From Mucor racemosus (Eukaryota; Mucoromycota; Mucoromycetes; Mucorales; Mucoraceae), in the NCBI GenBank assembly GCA_027405735.1, contig JAPEHQ010000003.1, positions 2,728,001-2,792,000 of the forward strand: 64,000 nucleotides of DNA, given 5' to 3'. Both the position numbers and the translations under genes were made by a program. The number at the start of each line of letters is the position of its first letter. Within the stretch, counting starts at the first letter, position 1. The notes under the pieces are model-generated. The model did no database searches. It saw nothing but the letters and a program-made list of their open reading frames with translations, and had not been told where the DNA came from. Shown here one piece after another: positions 57,073 through 64,000 of the stretch.

Positions 57073-58743
57073 ATGATATTATTCTATTAATATCGACCCA
57101 AAAAAATGATTCTATCGAATTATCAGAAAGTGTACAAACAATATAAGCCTGGTAAAAGTAAAGGATCTAAATAAGAGATGTTAAACCAGCCCAATAAGTA
57201 AATAACACGTTAAGGGTAGATCATCCAATGAAGCAATAATAGCATCTGGATGATATAGTTAAATACAGGCCAGTAATAAGCAAATATGTATTGAAATCAA
57301 AGGAATCACTAGCAAATATAATTATGCTTTTTCTCATGTAAACGCCAATAGTAGTGGTATATTTTAGCTAAAAACGGTATAATACGGTGATAATATAGCC
57401 AAAATGAGCGAATAAAAAATATAGAGAGCCAGTAGAAAGTATCAAATGTTGAGTAAAATGTTGGAATATGCACGTAATATGCGAGTTTTACCATCGTATT
57501 CCGCAAGGCAATACGAGCATATTACCACACCGTATTCCACTGTAAGGTGACATATTCGTATTCCCTTCATATTCCTTGCATATTCAATGAGAATTAGTCG
57601 CAGTGTGGATTACGTGATGTACACCTGTGAGATGAAAATCCATAAAGCGATGGACCTTGTCACTAATTCTAAGGATTTTGTCACTAAAATTAGTGCACAA
57701 TTGTCCCTAAATTAATAGATATTTACCCTAGAAAAGGGACATGTAGGGACATAATCCATAAATTCTGAAAAGCTTGCGCAGTAGTGTTATCTGAGTCATT
57801 CGTTTTATATATTACTTATATTTAGTAAATTCCACCTTTTCTTCTTGCTTCTTAATCCTTATTAACACTGCAAAAATTAACGCTATTATTATTTTCCTAT
57901 TGATGGCAGTAAATTTAAAAAACTAATTCCAGTAAATGCTAATTATAAAAAGTAAAATATCAAATATATATATATATATAAAGGTTTAGAATAAGTGGTG
58001 CATGCAAGCTCTACTTTTTTATATTTGAGTTACTAATGCAAGATTTAAAATTTTCTTGGAAATGCATAGCGAAATCATCGTAGATATGCTTTAGACGTTT
58101 TGTCTTTAAACACCGATTTGGTAGCTCCAGCAATCCAAAAAATCCATCCTCAAGTTTGTGATGGAAGGATAGCTGTTTCTATCGTTTCATAAACAAACAA
58201 AAAATACGAATGCATACCAGACATGCTAGAAAATGCTTGTCAAAGATTAAATACTATAAAAATCGCCTTGAACGTACTTGAAAAATCCTCTACAATCAAT
58301 GTATCTTTAAAATTTCTTTGAGTAGGTAATTATTAAATATAAATGATAAACTAATTTAATACCTAAACAAAAGTAATAAAATGACGGATAATCTCGATCA
58401 TGAACTGTGAGCTTACAAAGGCATTCTTTCATAATTTTATAACACTCTACCCCCAAAATAGAACAATAAATCGAAACATCAAGCAAGGCAAAAATTACAG
58501 TAATCAGGTTAGACATTGAGTATTTTATGATAAATATAAATAATTTAGGCCTCAAACTGTGTCTTCATGATAGTTAGATACATAGAGATTGATGCTTCTC
58601 AAGGCGATGCTTCTAATACAGAAATTGGACTGTTCCAATCAACAAAAGACGGTAACAGTTGACTTCTTCCCGAGAAAATCTGAAAAATTTCACTGAAAAA
58701 TATTTTCAAATCATCTTTTCTTTCTATTGATAAAGCATCTAAC
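57073..58743. other. Intergenic, no gene recognised
   Basis: Holds a cluster of CGTATTCC/CATATTCC motifs at about 57490-57590, a (TA)n tract near 57966-57980, and AT-rich DNA up to the KRI1 promoter. Similar CGTATTCC wording occurs near 38560. A short frame at 58307-58555 has no recognisable domain. Confidence 0.5.
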
Positions 58744-60620
58744 ATGGCTAATAAAGAATTCAAAGTTCAAATTAGAGAGAGAAACGATCCCTCAGAGGAG
58801 TACAAACGTCCTGAATTATGTAAGTTTCCTTTGGTTCCTTTTGTTATAAAATTAATTCTAATCCAATGATGGCTTCAATAATTGATTAGTACAAAAGGCA
58901 ATTGCAGGTAAAATCAAACTACGAACATTTACATATGAATTGGTTTTAATAATTGAATTTTACTATAGAAATCGAAGCTGAGGTTGCTGCTCAACAAGCC
59001 GCAGCTGCCGATGATTCCGAAGATGACAGCTCTTCTTATGATTCTGATGAGGAAGAAGACGACGACGCTAATTTGCTGACACCTGCTGTTGATTCGCAAA
59101 TCTTCAAGACTATTGCTGCCATTCAAGCTAAAGATCCTCGTGTATATGAAAACTCCAATGATTTCTTTAAAGACGTAGATACCACCAAATCCAGAAATAA
59201 AGATAGCGAAATCAAAAAGGAACCCGTTGTCAAACTTAAAGATTATGAGCGTGATATTTTGTTGGAACATGGTGGCTTTGTTAACGAATGGGATGAATCT
59301 GTCAGAACTAGAACTCATCGTCAAGAGCAAGAGGATTTACGTAATGCTTTCAAATCTGCTGCTGATTCCGAAAATGAAGAAGAAGAAGGAGAAGGCTTTT
59401 TGACCAAGAAAGATAAAACAAGCGAAGAAAAAGAAGCCGAAGAGAATGATTATCGCAAATTTTTGTTGGAAAATATGAAAGACGATGCACCTTCCAAGAA
59501 AGCATTTGAAGAATGGAGCAATTATAAACAAAACCCCAACGTCAATCCTGAAGAAGCTTTTTTAATGGATTATGTGTTAAATCGTGGTTGGGTAGATGGT
59601 AAGAATGAAAAGAAGGCTAAAACTATGGAAGAGGTTGACGAAGAAAAAGACGAGGAATACCTTGACGATGTTGATCGATTTGAAAGTAAATACAACTTCC
59701 GTTTCGAAGAAGAAGGTGCTTCTACTATTAAAACTTACTCCCGTGAAGTTGAGGGTACTGTTCGTAGAACAGAAAGTAAAAGAGCAAAGAGAAGAGCTAG
59801 AGAAAAAGCACACAAGGCAGCAATGAAAGAACAAAAGATGGAAGAATTGAAGCACCAAAAGAACCAAAAGATGAAGGAGATTCATGATAAACTCAAGGAG
59901 ATCCGTGAAATTACTGGTAATAAGGCTGTTGGATTAGAAAATATTGATTTAGAAGGCGATTTTGATCCCTCCACCTTTGATGCTCAAATGGGTGGTGTAT
60001 TTGATGATGAATATTATAATGGTGAAGAAGGTGATGTTAACGAAAAGCCTGTTTGGGATGATGATATTGAAACTGGCTTACCTGATGATGAAATCATGGA
60101 TGCAGATTATCTTCCAGGTGGAGACAAGTATCAAGGACAAGCTTCCACAAAGAAATCAATTGCTCCTGAAGAAGCAGAATCAAAGCAAAAGAAGTTTAAG
60201 GATCTTATGGATGAATACTATGCTCTCAATTATGAAGATGTTATTGGTGGTGATTTATATACTCGTTTCAAATATGCTAAAACCGAACCTCAAGATTATG
60301 GTTTAACAGCAGAAGAAATTCTGTTGGCAGATGATACAGAATTAAACAAATATATTGGTATGAAAGCTTTAGCACCTTATCGTCAAGAAAGAAAGAGAGA
60401 AAAAGATGATAGTGTATTCCACAAGAACCAAAAGAAGAAGAAGAAGGAGTTGGCTAAGCATATCGAATCTGCTGCAAAGAAACTTGAAAAAGAACAAAAG
60501 AAGTTGGCTAAAAAAGAAGCTAAATCTAGTAAACATAGTAGTGGCAGTAGTAAAAAAAGATCAAGAAATGATGGTGAAGAAGTGAAATCCACTAAAAAGC
60601 ATAAGAAATCAAAACATTAA
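58744..60620 (+). CDS. KRI1: KRI1 ribosome-biogenesis protein, three exons including an 18-nt microexon
   Basis: The spliced product is 581 aa from exons 58744-58819, 58890-58907 and 58969-60620. Joining exon 1 directly to exon 3 would create a TAA, so the microexon (coding about LQKAIAE with its split codons) is required. Introns have GTAAGT/TTAG and GTAAAA/ATAG ends. The N-terminal half is acidic and Lys-rich. The conserved C-terminal block includes YALNYEDVIGGDLYTRFKYA and GLTAEEILLADDTELNKYIG, then LAPYRQER, diagnostic of KRI1. A Lys/Ser-rich tail supplies nuclear/nucleolar signals. KRI1 works with KRR1 in the nucleolus in 40S subunit assembly. Length is close to the yeast protein (591 aa). 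Confidence 0.94.
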
Positions 60621-61202
60621 ACTAAATAGATCCCCCTTTCATATCAAAAATAAAATAAACAATTCATTGTCGTTAAAAGCTATAAAGATGGTATTATAAT
60701 CTCTGATATCTGAACTATATATCCCTCTATTGTCTTTTGCAAAAAAAAAAAAAAAAAAAGGGGGGGATTTAAGCTAGAATAGGGGGGTATTGATTTCAAG
60801 ACGCCTATATGAGATTCTACATTCTTTCCAGCATTGCGTGCAATTGGTCCAATACAAAAATGATTAAAGAATACTTTACATGCAAATACATGCTTAGTTG
60901 AACTGTTTGGCCTAGTTATTTTTTTTAAAACATACGTAAAAATTGTTTAAAAATGCAGGTAAAATCAACTGATTTTAAATAGGGCTGTTCATTTGTTGTA
61001 TATAATTATACAAAATGTAACAAGAAATCCCAAATATGCAGATAGCTTGGTAACTCCATTGTCAAAGTTTGTCTGTATAACCAATCATTATCAATTTTAA
61101 TGATATTGAAAGACCCTATGTGTGGTAGTTCACACGTTAAAATAGAAAATTTTTTGATGCTCCTTTCTAATTCCCTTTCTTCCTTTCTTATCTAAATTAA
61201 AT
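60621..61202. other. Intergenic, homopolymer junction, no gene recognised
   Basis: Contains an A19 run abutting G7 (60741-60766) and a second G6 run near 60783. This is the promoter region of the Wee1-like gene. Nothing else was recognised. Confidence 0.5.
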
Positions 61203-63078
61203 ATGGCGTCGTCCATTTCAAACTATAAAAATACCCACAATAATAAAAGAGAGCTATCACCTTCTAGTTCTTCTATAACTGCTTCAACAAAAAAAAGTCG
61301 CCTAGATACCCTATTTGACACTTCAACTCAAGAAGAACAAGTGTCTGACTTGGCTACTGGAGATGATTATCACTCAACAATAGGTGCACAAACTCCCATT
61401 TTTGAAAACAGGATGGGATCATTATTAGAACCCGGTAGCGGTTATGACCGTACGCCAACTAGAGATTCTCATGTTCCTGGGTCAAGTATGGCTCATGATT
61501 TACTTGGAATTGAAAATGACATGCTCCAAGACATTGAAGAAGATGATGAAGATGACGAGGAAGAAGAATATTTTAACGACACAATTGATATTGATGAAAA
61601 GCCCTATCGAAGGTCTCTTTATAGTGAGTTAGTGACTAGTAGCAACTTACCGGATGATGAAGATCGACGAAAAAGCAATTTAATACCCTCATCGTTATTT
61701 GATCACCAAGAAGACGAAGAAGAGGAAGAAGGAGCAACAGATTTCGAAGATAAAACAACTTTACCATTAAGTAGAACTTATACACAACGAGCACAACCAT
61801 CAAACTTTGACGATGAAGTTGATCGATTATTTTCTAGCCATAATCCCGCAGATGAACCTGAATTTGTGTTATCTTCAGCAGTAAAAATGAGCATTTTACA
61901 ACAACAACATCAACATGGCCCATTATGGCATACAGATAAACCGCATTTCTTGACGAGCAGTTATTTTGAAGAACATGGTCCTCAAGATAGATCAATACCC
62001 AATTCAGATAATAACCAAGCAACGTCAATTACATCATATTTCGATTCCAAATTCGAAAGATTGGGTGCTATGGGTTCTGGCGAATTTGCTCAAGTCTGGA
62101 AAGTTCGTTGTCTAGCAACAAATGAAGTTTATGCTATCAAAAAATCCAAAAATAGCTTCACTGGTTGGGATGATCGATGGCAACAACTGATTGAAGTAAA
62201 TCACTTGAGAAAAGTAAAAGACAGTAAATACTGTGTAAGTATGATTAATACATGGGAGGAGAGAGGCTTTTTATACATTCAACTCGAATTGTGCTCAAAT
62301 GGAAGGTAAAAATTCAATCAATGAAAACTCTGATTGTAATTGTAATTGTGATTTTTGACATTTTATATTGTAGTCTTGATAAATATATACAGTTCAAAAA
62401 TAGAAAGATCACAGAGGATATAGTTTGGAAGATATTCTATGAAGTTGTGCTTGGAATACAAGATATACATGCAGCAGACATTGCACATTTAGATTTGAAA
62501 CCATCAAATATATTAATTGACGATAAAGGATATTTGAAAATCGGAGATTTCGGTATATCCGTACAAACACCTGTGGAAATGAGATGGGTTAAAGGAGAAG
62601 GAGATAGACGGTACATGGCTCCAGATTTATTACGAGAAAACTTTGATAAACCCGCAGATATATTTAGGTAAGCATTTGTTGTACTTTTTTGCGCCACACG
62701 CACACATTGACCTTGTTTTTTTTTTATAGTTTGGGTCTAATTCTGTTAGAACTGGCAACAGGAATTGTGTTACCAGGTACCGGGGAATCATGGGAAATGC
62801 TTAGATTGGGTGATTTCTCGAAACAAAAATTTGCATTATCTAAATTATCATTGGAAATGAGTGAAATGATTGAATGGTTATTGACAACAGAAGCAAAAGA
62901 TAGGCCAGCAGTAAAAGATATAATTAGTCATCCTTCATTTACAAATATTCAATCTATACAAGAAGAATTGCAAACAAGCGCATTATTAAATTATGTTTAT
63001 GAGAATAGCAAAATTGAATCAAATACATCAAATCGATTAAAGCACAACTTGTCAATTTCAGAAGCAAGTGTATTCTAA
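61203..63078 (+). CDS. wee1: Wee1-type inhibitory protein kinase, three exons
   Basis: The spliced product is 581 aa from exons 61203-62305, 62374-62667 and 62730-63078. Introns have GTAAAA/GTAG and GTAAGC/ATAG ends and each splits a Ser codon. The N-terminal 280 residues are acidic and Ser-rich with TP sites, a likely regulatory region. In the kinase domain (about 283-555) are the glycine loop GAMGSGEF at 288-295, ATP-lysine K313 (YAIKK), catalytic HLDLKPSN with D408, DFG with D426 and the activation segment EGDRRYMAPDLL. HLDLKP in place of HRD, and EGDRxYxAP, are Wee1-family signatures. The kinase phosphorylates the conserved tyrosine of CDK1 to hold cells before mitosis. The N-terminus is shorter than in S. 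pombe Wee1. Confidence 0.93.
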
Positions 63079-63291
63079 ATAAAAACCAAATGTGTATATA
63101 ATCAATATCTTCGGCTTTTTAAAAGAGCAACAACAACAATACCATTACCTACTTTAGATGTGTATATGTTTTCTCCTTTTGAAAAAGTCACTTGGTGCAG
63201 CTGCCGTTTAGTCTTGACAACATCATTTCCTTTCAGCCGTTTTCTTCTTTTTCTTTTTCTTTTTCGTTTTCTTTTTTCTTCTTTAATAAAA

Positions 63292-64000
<709 letters not shown>

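Noticed and set aside
57460..57600. CGTATTCC clusters as a CRISPR-like or regulatory array
   Set aside because: The units are irregular in spacing and sequence and there are no constant repeats with unique spacers. No CRISPR array is present in the window.
60741..60766. A19/G7 junction as a retroposon tail
   Set aside because: No flanking direct repeat or upstream duplicated sequence was seen.

Overview
The window looks like a nuclear contig of an AT-rich early-diverging fungus, most likely Mucoromycota. The reasons are short GT-AG introns (about 50-80 nt), T-rich pyrimidine tracts, poly-A/poly-T runs between genes, and a fungal gene set: chitin deacetylase, PHS1-type dehydratase, YOP1, Wee1, KRI1, ASCC2/Cue3 and a PPIL4 cyclophilin. 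Species cannot be named from sequence alone.

Left gene-bearing part (1-14.4 kb): a secreted polysaccharide deacetylase (79-936), a tiny two-exon Cys-rich microprotein on the minus strand (3699-3921), a 1007-aa coiled-coil protein (5071-8150, minus), a five-exon MLX-like bHLH factor (9967-11577), a single-pass membrane protein with a PPxY tail (12098-13512) and an unrecognised Trp-rich protein (13696-14406).

Middle part (about 15-26 kb and 36.5-57 kb): a dense bed of mobile DNA. Comparing repeated copies with each other gives empty sites and target-site duplications (TSDs), which resolve about sixteen solo-LTR-like insertions in nine families (labelled A-I here), an intact 3.04-kb IS630/Tc1/mariner-type transposon, two MITEs and four copies of a 3.5-kb TA-flanked element (X) that carries a captured exon resembling the C-terminal WD repeat of dynein intermediate chain. 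Two three-level nests can be read directly: LTR-B containing LTR-A containing the transposon (15979-19684), and LTR-D containing LTR-F containing LTR-E (53631-54854). No gag/pol coding was seen anywhere. A tRNA-Arg(ACG) at 38090-38161 (minus) has a solo LTR whose TSD starts 7 nt upstream of its 5' end.

A gene island at 27-33.8 kb separates the two repeat beds: PPIL4 (start codon alone in exon 1), a small three-exon membrane protein, an ABCG transporter pseudogene, ASCC2/Cue3 and PHS1. The right end (58.7-64 kb) carries KRI1 (with an 18-nt microexon), a Wee1-type kinase and the 5' part of YOP1, which runs off the window. The genes are mostly unrelated housekeeping functions (splicing, ribosome biogenesis and rescue, cell cycle, ER lipid synthesis and shape) and show no operon-like logic. 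The notable biology is in the nested repeats, the captured exon, the tRNA-adjacent LTR and the very small exons and genes.
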